Origin: an uncultured Prevotella sp.
GTDB taxonomy: Bacteria > Bacteroidota > Bacteroidia > Bacteroidales > Bacteroidaceae
Assembly: GCA_947304695.1 (NCBI GenBank)
Contig: CAMZBS010000002.1
Span: 6,715 to 70,714, forward strand
DNA: 64,000 bases
Reading direction: 5' to 3'
The first letter of the stretch is position 1, and every line of letters starts with the position of its first letter. This document shows, piece by piece, positions 52,690 through 60,831 of the stretch. The notes under the pieces are model-generated. The model saw only the letters and a program-made list of their open reading frames with translations, was not told the DNA's origin and ran no database searches. Made by a program: the position numbers and the translations under genes.

Positions 52690-53850
52690 GTGAAAATTGC
52701 ATATTTAGGAAAAATACAACTGTCGGATGTCGACATGTCATATTTGCATGAGGCACAACAACAGGCTGATATCACTTACCTGATGGAGGTGAATCCCCGA
52801 TTCATGAAGGGACCAGCCTTCAACATTCAGCAGCTATACCCGAAATCGGGCATCTTCAAAGCTGTGGACGCCTATCCGGAAGTAAAGAAATTCGGCAGTT
52901 TTATAGATCTTGACAAATTCTATATTATTAACACCACAGGGAGATTCTGGCAACTAAAGTCGTTCTGGACCTACTTTCTGCTGCTACTGTTTCTCGTTCG
53001 ACATGGATTCCAGGTGCTACATTTAGTCTGGCCACCTAACATCTATGAATTCTGCATCTACATCTTGAGGAAAAGAATGATTCTCACCGTCCACGATCCA
53101 TTTCCACATTCAGGACTTGACACATTTATCGTACGCTTGCGTCGCAGAATGGCATTCCGACAGATTCCCAGATTTATTATTCTCAACAAAGCTCAGCGAC
53201 AAGCTTTTATAGAATTCTATCATATCGACCCAAAACGGGTTGTCGATAGCCGACTTAGCTGCTACACTTATCTGAGAACCGTTCCTGACTGCCCTGATTT
53301 GACTGAAAAGGATAGAAGCTATATTCTTTTTGCTGGAAAAATTTCCCCATACAAGGGGTTAGACTATTTGTTGCCAGCAATGGAAAAGGTACATCAACAA
53401 TGTCCTGACTGCAAACTGGTTGTAGCAGGAGGTGGCAAGTTCCATTTTGACATCTCCCAATACTTGTCACTCGACTATATTGACATTCGCAACCGTTTCA
53501 TTCCCGACAATGAACTGACCGCACTCATCAAGAATGCAGCTTTCATTGTGTGCCCTTACACCGATGCCACACAGAGCGGCGTCGTCATGTCGGCTTTTGC
53601 CTTCAACAAACCCGTTATTGTGACAAATGTCGGTGGACTTCCTGAGATGGTCAGACACCAACACTACGGACTGGTCGTGAAAGAAAAAGACGCCAATGCC
53701 TTGGCAGAACAGATAATCTGGCTGTGGAAGCGCCCCGACATGCAAGAGGCTTTTTCCAGCAAAATCAGGCGTGACTACAGCACAGGAGCGTTGTCGTGGA
53801 AGAAAATTGCAGAAGACTTATACACAGAGTATAAGAAAAGCATACAATAA
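52690..53850 (+). CDS. Glycosyltransferase family 4 (GT-B fold)
   Basis: The 386-aa protein starts with GTG at 52690 (MKIAYLGKIQLSDVD). The N-terminal half has LHLVWPPNIYEF and ILTVHDPFPHSG. The C-terminal half has the GT4 core: SYILFAGKISPYKGLDYLLPA, FIPDNELTALIKNAAFIVCP and GVVMSAFAFNKPVIVTNVGG. The usual EGFG...E is represented by ATQSGVVMSA, so the donor site is slightly unusual. It is the only GT-B enzyme in the operon. Confidence 0.9.
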   Translation: MKIAYLGKIQLSDVDMSYLHEAQQQADITYLMEVNPRFMKGPAFNIQQLYPKSGIFKAVDAYPEVKKFGSFIDLDKFYIINTTGRFWQLKSFWTYFLLLLFLVRHGFQVLHLVWPPNIYEFCIYILRKRMILTVHDPFPHSGLDTFIVRLRRRMAFRQIPRFIILNKAQRQAFIEFYHIDPKRVVDSRLSCYTYLRTVPDCPDLTEKDRSYILFAGKISPYKGLDYLLPAMEKVHQQCPDCKLVVAGGGKFHFDISQYLSLDYIDIRNRFIPDNELTALIKNAAFIVCPYTDATQSGVVMSAFAFNKPVIVTNVGGLPEMVRHQHYGLVVKEKDANALAEQIIWLWKRPDMQEAFSSKIRRDYSTGALSWKKIAEDLYTEYKKSIQ

Positions 53851-53900
53851 CATTCTGAAAATTGCGTTATATTGTCATAAGACACATCAATCTCTCTATT

Positions 53901-54692
53901 ATGACGGACATTACTTTATCTATTGTCATTGTTGAATATCACAGCATACAGGAAATAAAGGAATGTGTGGTCTCACTCAAAGACCACATTCATGTTCCCT
54001 ATGAGATTATTGTATCTTCCAATTCTTGCTATAACGAAAAGCAGAAAGAGGAAATCAACCTTCATGAAGAGCACGTCAGGTGGCTGTTCAACGAACATAA
54101 TGACGGGTTTGCATACGCCATGAACAACGGACTGAAGGCTGCGCTCGGAAAGTATCTGGTCATCATGAACTCTGACTGTACCATGGAATCTGAACTGAAC
54201 AAGATGACTGATTTCATGGACTTACATCCCGAAATAGGTGCCATTGCCCCAAAAATGACAGACAAGGCAGGCAACATCCAGGACACCGCCCGACCATATG
54301 TAACGGTTCCCCGGTATATCTGGCGTCAGGTAAAGAGAGTCATTGGCCATAAGACCAGCATCCTCAACACAAGTATGGACTATAGCAAAATCCAGACGGT
54401 CGACTGGGTAATTGGTGCCTTCATCATGGTATCGCGCAAAGCATACGAAGCCACAAGCGGTCTCGACGACCGCTACTTCATGTATGCCGAAGACCTTGAC
54501 TGGTGTACCCGTATCCGCCAACAAGGCCTTGAAGTAGTCTATTTCCCTGAATCCGTTATCATTTATAAAGGAACGCGCCGCGCACGTTCAAATTCCAAAT
54601 ACGCAAAAATCTTCATTGCCAGTCACATCAAATACTGGCGGAAGTTCGGCTTCTTCTATGGCTTCCCCAAAAGAAAAAAGATGACATTCTGA
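53901..54692 (+). CDS. Glycosyltransferase family 2 (WbbL-like)
   Basis: The ATG at 53901 (MTDITLSIVIVEYHS) was chosen over a TTG at 53862. The 263-aa product shows IIVSSNSCYNEK, FNEHNDGFAYAMNNGL, YLVIMNSDCTME at the metal position, and the acceptor segment VIGAFIMVSRKAYEATSG with DDRYFMYAEDLDWCTRI. This is the same subfamily style as the gene at 50573. A 79-bp AT-rich gap follows, with no clear promoter. Confidence 0.9.
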   Translation: MTDITLSIVIVEYHSIQEIKECVVSLKDHIHVPYEIIVSSNSCYNEKQKEEINLHEEHVRWLFNEHNDGFAYAMNNGLKAALGKYLVIMNSDCTMESELNKMTDFMDLHPEIGAIAPKMTDKAGNIQDTARPYVTVPRYIWRQVKRVIGHKTSILNTSMDYSKIQTVDWVIGAFIMVSRKAYEATSGLDDRYFMYAEDLDWCTRIRQQGLEVVYFPESVIIYKGTRRARSNSKYAKIFIASHIKYWRKFGFFYGFPKRKKMTF

Positions 54693-54771
54693 TTTTTTTA
54701 CTACACTTAAAAATTATTTCTTTTAGACAATATTATAACATTTTTTCTGTTATATACTTAAAGCACAATAT

Positions 54772-55893
54772 ATGACAGAAAGATTACTTATTGTTATTGC
54801 CTTCATCTTTAGCATAGTTTGTGGATTCATCTTTATTCCGATGATTCTCAACTTCTGCAAGGAGAAAAGGCTGTATGACATTCCGAATTCACGGAAGATG
54901 CATCACAACAAAGTACCGCGTCTGGGAGGTATCAGTTTCCTTCCCAGTATGCTCATTGCCTTTCTGCTCACCACATTTGTAATCAATCCCTTTACTGGGT
55001 ACGAGGAGGTAAATCTTAGTTTGTGGTCGCTTTATTTCCTTGTCAGCCTCATGCTCATCTATGGTGTGGGCTTCATCGATGATTTGATTGGATTGGATGC
55101 CCGCACAAAGTTCCTCGTCCAGATTATTGCCGCCTCCCTGCTGCCTATGTCGGGTCTCTATCTGAACGACCTTTACGGCTTTCTGGGCATTCATGAGATT
55201 CCGTATGTCGTAGGTGCGCCATTGACAGTGTTTGTCATTGTGTTTATAAATAATGCCATCAACCTCATTGACGGCATCGACGGCTTGTCGGCCTGCCTGT
55301 CGTTCATTGCACTTACAGGTTTCCTGATATGCTTCATCCGCGAAGATATTTATCCATACGCTATCCTCATTGCAGGACTCATGGGCGTGATAGTGCCCTT
55401 CCTTTATTTTAACCTGCTGGGCAAAGCTGAAAACAACCGCAAAATATTCATGGGCGACTCAGGCAGCCTCACATTAGGCTTCATCCTGGGCTTTCTCACC
55501 GTAAAGCTTTCCATGGACAACCCAAATGTTATGCCTCTGAAGGATGATAACCGCCTGCTCATTGCCTATTCGCTGCTCATTGTACCGATGTTCGATGTGG
55601 TTCGCGTGTCATTGATCAGACTGCGGCATCATACCCCCATTTTCCAGGCCGACAAGAATCATATTCACCATAAACTGATTCGCGCTGGCCAGAATCAGCA
55701 CCAGGCGCTGATTAGCATTCTGCTGTTGGCTTTGCTTTATATCGGAATGAACCTGTTGCTTTTAGGCGTAACATCGTCGACCATCATTGTAGCCATTGAC
55801 ATCCTGCTTTGGATTGGCTTCCACGCTTTACTCAATCGTTCTATTCTGAAAAACGGAAAAGCCGTCTTTCTAAATCCTCAAAACAATGAATAG
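54772..55893 (+). CDS. WecA/MraY-like polyprenyl-phosphate sugar-1-phosphate transferase
   Basis: The 373-aa protein has about 11 membrane helices, the DIPNSRKMHHNKVPRLGGIS start typical of WecA/RgpG, and GFIDDLIGLDARTK with the metal-binding DD. NAINLIDGIDGLSA, MGDSGSLTLGF and the cytoplasmic KNHIHHKLI complete the signature. It transfers a HexNAc-1-phosphate to undecaprenyl phosphate, the first step of repeat-unit assembly. It overlaps by 8 bases with another initiating transferase of a different family. Confidence 0.92.
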   Translation: MTERLLIVIAFIFSIVCGFIFIPMILNFCKEKRLYDIPNSRKMHHNKVPRLGGISFLPSMLIAFLLTTFVINPFTGYEEVNLSLWSLYFLVSLMLIYGVGFIDDLIGLDARTKFLVQIIAASLLPMSGLYLNDLYGFLGIHEIPYVVGAPLTVFVIVFINNAINLIDGIDGLSACLSFIALTGFLICFIREDIYPYAILIAGLMGVIVPFLYFNLLGKAENNRKIFMGDSGSLTLGFILGFLTVKLSMDNPNVMPLKDDNRLLIAYSLLIVPMFDVVRVSLIRLRHHTPIFQADKNHIHHKLIRAGQNQHQALISILLLALLYIGMNLLLLGVTSSTIIVAIDILLWIGFHALLNRSILKNGKAVFLNPQNNE

Positions 55894-56470
55894 CATTACC
55901 AAACGTGTCTTCGACATCATCGGCTCACTGGTGGGACTTGTTCTGCTTTCACCAGTGTTCCTTGCTATTTACATCGGTCAGAAGCTTACCTATAAAGGAC
56001 CGGCTATTTTTGTACAGGAACGCATTGGGTTAGGCGGGAAACCATTTGATATTTTCAAGTTCCGCACAATGGTGATCAATAATGAGAACGACGGCGTTCC
56101 CCAGCTGGCCGAACCTGACGACGAGCGGCTCACCAAATTCGGCAAGTTTCTTCGCTCGCACCATCTTGACGAGCTGCCACAGCTGTGGAATGTGCTGATT
56201 GGCGATATGTCGTTTATCGGGCCAAGACCTGAACGTAAGTATTTCGTCGATAAGATCATAGAACTTGACTCACGATATACGGAGTTGTATCAGATTCGTC
56301 CTGGAGTTACCAGCTATGCAACCCTGTACAATGGCTATACTGACACGATGGCAAAGATGCTCCGCCGTCTGGAATTGGATCTTTACTATCTTGAGCACCG
56401 CTCCTGGTGGTTCGACATCAAGATTCTTGTAAAGACCTTCATCAATATTGTCTTCGGAAAGAAATTCTGA
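55886..56470 (+). CDS. Small initiating sugar-phosphate transferase (PglC-like, monotopic)
   Basis: The 194-aa protein has one N-terminal hydrophobic re-entrant segment (DIIGSLVGLVLLSPVFLAIY), then the bacterial sugar transferase core: FVQERIGLGGKPFDIFKFRT, LRSHHLDELPQLWNVL with the catalytic Asp-Glu pair, and GDMSFIGPRPE. This is the size of PglC rather than of WbaP or WcaJ, which have extra helices. It moves a phospho-sugar from a UDP-sugar to undecaprenyl phosphate. Last gene of the operon, followed by a hairpin. Confidence 0.93.
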   Translation: MNSITKRVFDIIGSLVGLVLLSPVFLAIYIGQKLTYKGPAIFVQERIGLGGKPFDIFKFRTMVINNENDGVPQLAEPDDERLTKFGKFLRSHHLDELPQLWNVLIGDMSFIGPRPERKYFVDKIIELDSRYTELYQIRPGVTSYATLYNGYTDTMAKMLRRLELDLYYLEHRSWWFDIKILVKTFINIVFGKKF

Positions 56471-56482
56471 TTGTTAACTGAA

Positions 56483-56530
56483 AACTGAGAATTGAAAGCT
56501 CAATTCTCAGTTCTCATTTCTCGGTTTTTT
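56483..56530. terminator. Terminator hairpin between convergent polysaccharide operon and nagB
   Basis: AACTGAGAATTGA (56483-56495) and TCAATTCTCAGTT (56500-56512) form a perfect 13-bp stem with a 4-nt loop. A T run follows at 56525-56530 after a short CT-rich spacer. It probably serves both directions. Confidence 0.75.
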
Positions 56531-56539
56531 CAGATTTGA

Positions 56540-57334
56540 TTAGAGCAGGTTGTTGCGCTCAATGTCCTTGAAGTAGCGATAAGTGCCCACCTTCAGTTCG
56601 TCGCAGGCAGCATCGTCGGCCACAATGATGCCGTGCTGATGCATTTGCAGGGCCGAGATGGTCCACATGTGGTTCACTGAGCCTTCAATAGCGGCACGAA
56701 GGGCGCGACATTTGGCGTGTCCGTTGACCAGAATCATCACTTCTTTGGCTGCCATCACGGTGCCTACACCTACGGTAAGGGCTGTCTTGGGCACCTTGTC
56801 GATGTCGTTCTCAAAGAAGCGCGAGTTGGCAATGATGGTATCGGTGGTCAGCGTCTTCTGACGGGTGCGGCTTGTGAGCGACGAACCGGGTTCGTTGAAT
56901 GCGATGTGACCGTCGGGGCCGATACCGCCGAGGAACAGGTCGATGCCACCAGCTTCCTCAATCATCTGCTCATAGTGGGCGCACTCGGCTGCCAGATCCT
57001 TGGCGTTGCCGTTCAGGATGTGGATGTTCTCCTTCGGGCAGTCAATGTGATTGAACAGGTTGGTGAACATAAACGAATGGTAGCTTTCGGGGTGGTCTTC
57101 GGGCAGTCCTACATATTCATCCATATTGAACGTAAGCACATGCTTGAACGACACTCGGCCTTCCTGATAGGCTTTCACCAGTCCGCGATACATGCCAATG
57201 GGCGATGAACCCGTGGGCAGACCCAGAACGAAAGGTTTTTCAGCTGTTGGTTTGGCTGCATTGATACGTGTCACCACATAGTTGGCGGCCCATTGCGACA
57301 TCAAGTCATAGTTTGGTTCGATAATTACTCTCAT
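56540..57334 (-). CDS. nagB: Glucosamine-6-phosphate deaminase
   Basis: The 264-aa protein matches NagB across its length, with catalytic Asp72 (FNMDEYVGL), Asp141, His143 and Glu148 ([14 protein letters not shown]) at the same positions as in Escherichia coli. It converts glucosamine-6-phosphate to fructose-6-phosphate and ammonia. It is last in a minus-strand run after an M6 protease gene, 18 bases away; the functional link with those neighbours is not obvious. Confidence 0.97.
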   Translation of the reverse strand: MRVIIEPNYDLMSQWAANYVVTRINAAKPTAEKPFVLGLPTGSSPIGMYRGLVKAYQEGRVSFKHVLTFNMDEYVGLPEDHPESYHSFMFTNLFNHIDCPKENIHILNGNAKDLAAECAHYEQMIEEAGGIDLFLGGIGPDGHIAFNEPGSSLTSRTRQKTLTTDTIIANSRFFENDIDKVPKTALTVGVGTVMAAKEVMILVNGHAKCRALRAAIEGSVNHMWTISALQMHQHGIIVADDAACDELKVGTYRYFKDIERNNLL

Positions 57335-57352
57335 TTAGCTTTGAATGATTGG

Positions 57353-59143
57353 TTACTTATGATATACAATTACTTTTGAGTTATGCAGATAGAGCCTGCC
57401 CTCTATGGGATTGCCTACAGGCCGTCCGCTGAGGTCGTAATACTGCTGTGACCTGCTTCGGCGAGGCTCTGCTACAGAAACGTTCTGAACAGAGGCGGGT
57501 GTGAGCGTACCGCCAAGGAAGTCGAACGACACGGTTCCGTCGTCGTGCTGGAAGATGCCCGTGATGGGTTTCGACATCAGATACATTCCCGTAACGGTAT
57601 TTGCGGTGAACAGGCTGGCTGGGGGCACCGACGAGTCGGTGAGTTCGCGATTGACACCCGATGCGACAACAGCCGGATAGGCCGATGTGCTGAGGAACAT
57701 GCAGTGTACCTTGTTTTCCTCAGTGTAGGTGTACTCCAAGTCGTACGGCAGCTGTCTGTCCCAATCACCATAGTCCATCCCGCTGGCATGAATGATTTCA
57801 TAATGGTGTTGTCCCTTGATGGAATTGATGGTGTTGTTGTCCCAGGCACTTTTCTTGTAGTCCACGTGCATGACAAGCAGTCCTTGTCCGGGCAGACAGT
57901 TGTCCCAACCGTCCCACTGGCGGTTTTCAAGCAGATAGTATTCGTTCTTGTTGCCCGGATTAGTGACCTTATAGACCTCGCCTCCTTGACTGACGGGCAG
58001 CATGTTTCTGACGCTGATAGTATCGGTCAGTTCAATGGGGTCAACCCATCCGAACAGCATTTTCTCATGAGCTGAGAAGTTGGGCGGGCACCAGCCCCAG
58101 TTGGTGTAGTTTCCACCGTCCATCACGTCCCATTCGTCGTTGATGGAAAACAGGGTCTCATTACCACCCACAGGATACACGTCGGGCAGTCCCAGACAGT
58201 GGCTGAACTCATGACAGATGGTACCGATGCCGCTCAGCCGCTGCACAGTAACCCCCCTTTCGTACCATTTCTCGTTGGTGATGCTGTAGAGCGACACTTT
58301 CGTGCCGCCAGCCGTCGTTACAGTCGTGGGAAGATAGCTGGTATGGGGCGTAATGCCGAAGGGAGAAGAGCTTCGGCCAAAGGCCGCTGTCACGAACAGC
58401 ACCTGCTGCACCTCGCCCTTGCCGAACCAGTCGTACTGGCTGAAGTCAATCGAGTCGGACACCGAGCGTATCACGTCGACCAACATATCCCTGACCGTAT
58501 TCTGATTGGGGTATTTGTAGGTTACGTTAATCTTGAATGGCCCAATCACGTCAAACTGAAGGTTCATCATTCCCCCTGACTGCTCACGGAAATAATCGGC
58601 CACACTGCCCTTTCCCTTGCCCTGATTGAAGCCCTGACAGTTGAAGAGACTGTCGTAATAGGCCAGCGGGTCTTTCATGGAGAAGGCCGAGTCCTGATAT
58701 TCCAACAGGATGACGGGACTTTTGTAGACCTTGGTGGAATCCCACACGGTGTTGATGGGAGGCACCGTAGCCTTGCGGGCTACCGCAGCACGCGAGAAAG
58801 CCTCCGTCTCGTTCAGACGGCTGAGCGACGAAATGTGTCTGCTCTCATCGGCCGACCGCAGCACCTGCTCATGGGCCATGATGCCCGACGACCGCACGCT
58901 GAAGCCTAAGACGTCGGCATAGCAGAACATGTCCTTCTCTTCGTCTACCACCACGGGCACTCCGTCGCGGGTGACGTAATAATTGAACCACTCGTCGCCC
59001 CTTTGCTCCAACAGGACGGTGGTGCCGTCGGGTTGCTCATATTCAAACCATCCCCTTCTGACCCTGGAGGCCAGACTGGTGCTTGCCGCCAAGGTCAGTA
59101 GGGAAAGTATCAGGAACTTCAGTTTCACTTTGTTGCTATTCAC
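57353..59143 (-). CDS. Secreted M6-family metalloprotease
   Basis: The 596-aa protein has a signal peptide (about 1-25). The M6 catalytic site CHEFSHCLGLPD has zinc ligands His311 and His315, catalytic Glu312 and likely third ligand Asp321; the following DEWDVMDGG...NFSAHEKMLFGW is the family met-turn region. The N-terminal part (FEYEQPDGTTVLL, FNYYVTRDGVPVV) is the usual M6 propeptide-like domain. The tail has YYDLSGRPVG and GRLYLHNSKV, like the tails of other secreted proteins in this window. M6 enzymes degrade host or environmental proteins outside the cell. The gene starts 8 bases after fumarase. Confidence 0.92.
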   Translation of the reverse strand: MNSNKVKLKFLILSLLTLAASTSLASRVRRGWFEYEQPDGTTVLLEQRGDEWFNYYVTRDGVPVVVDEEKDMFCYADVLGFSVRSSGIMAHEQVLRSADESRHISSLSRLNETEAFSRAAVARKATVPPINTVWDSTKVYKSPVILLEYQDSAFSMKDPLAYYDSLFNCQGFNQGKGKGSVADYFREQSGGMMNLQFDVIGPFKINVTYKYPNQNTVRDMLVDVIRSVSDSIDFSQYDWFGKGEVQQVLFVTAAFGRSSSPFGITPHTSYLPTTVTTAGGTKVSLYSITNEKWYERGVTVQRLSGIGTICHEFSHCLGLPDVYPVGGNETLFSINDEWDVMDGGNYTNWGWCPPNFSAHEKMLFGWVDPIELTDTISVRNMLPVSQGGEVYKVTNPGNKNEYYLLENRQWDGWDNCLPGQGLLVMHVDYKKSAWDNNTINSIKGQHHYEIIHASGMDYGDWDRQLPYDLEYTYTEENKVHCMFLSTSAYPAVVASGVNRELTDSSVPPASLFTANTVTGMYLMSKPITGIFQHDDGTVSFDFLGGTLTPASVQNVSVAEPRRSRSQQYYDLSGRPVGNPIEGRLYLHNSKVIVYHK

Positions 59144-59151
59144 TTGCTTTT

Positions 59152-60801
59152 CTATTTCTTACAGGGCGTCCACGGCTTCAGCTGCTTGAAGAAGTCGTTG
59201 CCCTTGTCGTCTACGAGGATAAAGGCGGGGAAGTCCTCTACGTCAATCTTCCAGATGGCCTCCATGCCCAGTTCGGGATATTCCACACACTCGATGCTCT
59301 TGATGCTCGACTGGCTCAGCACGGCAGCCACACCGCCGATGGTGCCCAGATAGAAGCCGCCATGCTTCTGGCAGGCCTGCGTCACCACGTCTGAGCGGTT
59401 GCCCTTGGCAATCATCACGAGCGAAGCGCCGTTGTCCTGGAACTCGTCCACGTAGGGATCCATGCGGTTGGCCGTTGTCGGGCCCATCGAGCCACAAGGA
59501 TAGCCCTCCGGTGTCTTGGCCGGTCCGGCATAGAGCACGGGATATTTCTTGAAGTATTCGGGCATGCCTTCACCGGCATCCAGGCGGGCCTTCAGCTTGG
59601 CGTGGGCAATGTCGCGAGCCACGATGATGGTGCCTTTCAGGTTCACACGGGTAGAGACGGGATACTTCGACAGCTCCTTGCGCACGGCATCGATGCCCTG
59701 GTTCAGGTCTATCTCGATGGTGTTGGCACCCTCGCCGGGCTTTGCAAACTCGGCAGGAATCAGTTCGCAGGGGTTCGAGTCCATCTTCTCCAGCCAGATG
59801 CCGTCCTTGTTGATCTTGGCCTTGATGTTGCGGTCGGCCGAGCAGCTCACACCCATGCCGATGGGGCACGAGGCACCGTGACGGGGCAGGCGCACCACGC
59901 GGATGTCGTGGGCCAGGGCCTTGCCGCCGAACTGAGCGCCCAAACCAATCTTGTGGGCCTCCTCCAGCAGCTTGTTTTCCAGGTCAACGTCGCGGAAGGC
60001 ACGTCCCGTCTCGTCGCCCGTAGTGGGCAGCGAGTCGTAGTATTTGATAGAGGCCAGCTTCACCGTCAGCAGGTTCTTCTCAGCCGAGGTGCCGCCAATG
60101 ACGAAGGCGATGTGGTAGGGTGGGCAGGCTGCCGTACCCAGGCTCTTCATCTTCTCCATCAGGAAGGGCAGCAGTGTGCCCTCATTCTGAATCGTGGCCT
60201 TGGTCATGGGATAGAAATAGGTCTTGTTGGCCGAACCGCCACCCTTGGCCACCATGACAAAGCGGTACTCGGCACCCTCTGTGGCTTCGATGTCGATTTG
60301 TGCGGGCAGGTTGCAGCGGGTGTTCACCTCGTCGTACATGTTCAGCGGAGCATTCTGCGAATAGCGCAGGTTGTCCTGCGTGAAGGTATTGTAGACACCA
60401 CGGCTCAGTGCCTCTTCGTCCTCGAAGCCCGTCCACACCTGCTGGCCCTTCTCACCATGAATGATGGCTGTGCCCGTGTCCTGGCAGAAAGGCAGGATGC
60501 CCTTGGCAGCCACGTCGGCATTGCGCAGGAACTGCAGGGCCACATACTTGTCGTTCTCGCTGGCCTCGGGGTCGCTCAGGATGGCGGCCACCTGCAGGTT
60601 GTGCTCGCGGCGCAGCATGAACTCCACATCGTGGAAGGCCTGCTGGGCCAGCAGTGTGAGTGCCTCTTTCGACACCTTTATTATTTCCTTGCCTTCAAAC
60701 TCGGCCACGCTCACGCCTTCCTTGCTCAAAAGCCTGTACTCGGTCTTGTCTTCGCCCAATTGGAACATCGGGGCATACTTGAATTCAACTGGTGTTGCCA
60801 T
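59152..60801 (-). CDS. Fumarate hydratase, class I ([4Fe-4S])
   Basis: The 549-aa protein fuses the alpha and beta parts of class I fumarase. Cluster cysteines fit Cys106 (LPFCQDTG), Cys226 (AACPPYH) and Cys320 (VSCSADRN). The beta part has [39 protein letters not shown] and [13 protein letters not shown]. It interconverts fumarate and malate; in anaerobic Bacteroidetes it works in the reductive branch to succinate. It lies 30 bases after the M16 gene and 8 before the M6 gene. Confidence 0.97.
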   Translation of the reverse strand: MATPVEFKYAPMFQLGEDKTEYRLLSKEGVSVAEFEGKEIIKVSKEALTLLAQQAFHDVEFMLRREHNLQVAAILSDPEASENDKYVALQFLRNADVAAKGILPFCQDTGTAIIHGEKGQQVWTGFEDEEALSRGVYNTFTQDNLRYSQNAPLNMYDEVNTRCNLPAQIDIEATEGAEYRFVMVAKGGGSANKTYFYPMTKATIQNEGTLLPFLMEKMKSLGTAACPPYHIAFVIGGTSAEKNLLTVKLASIKYYDSLPTTGDETGRAFRDVDLENKLLEEAHKIGLGAQFGGKALAHDIRVVRLPRHGASCPIGMGVSCSADRNIKAKINKDGIWLEKMDSNPCELIPAEFAKPGEGANTIEIDLNQGIDAVRKELSKYPVSTRVNLKGTIIVARDIAHAKLKARLDAGEGMPEYFKKYPVLYAGPAKTPEGYPCGSMGPTTANRMDPYVDEFQDNGASLVMIAKGNRSDVVTQACQKHGGFYLGTIGGVAAVLSQSSIKSIECVEYPELGMEAIWKIDVEDFPAFILVDDKGNDFFKQLKPWTPCKK

Positions 60802-60831
60802 AATCTTTTAAGGTATTTTTGTTAGGTAATC

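Noticed and set aside
59602..60825. 407-codon plus-strand frame opposite fumarase
   Set aside because: Fumarase on the minus strand is complete with its cluster cysteines; the plus frame is a shadow.
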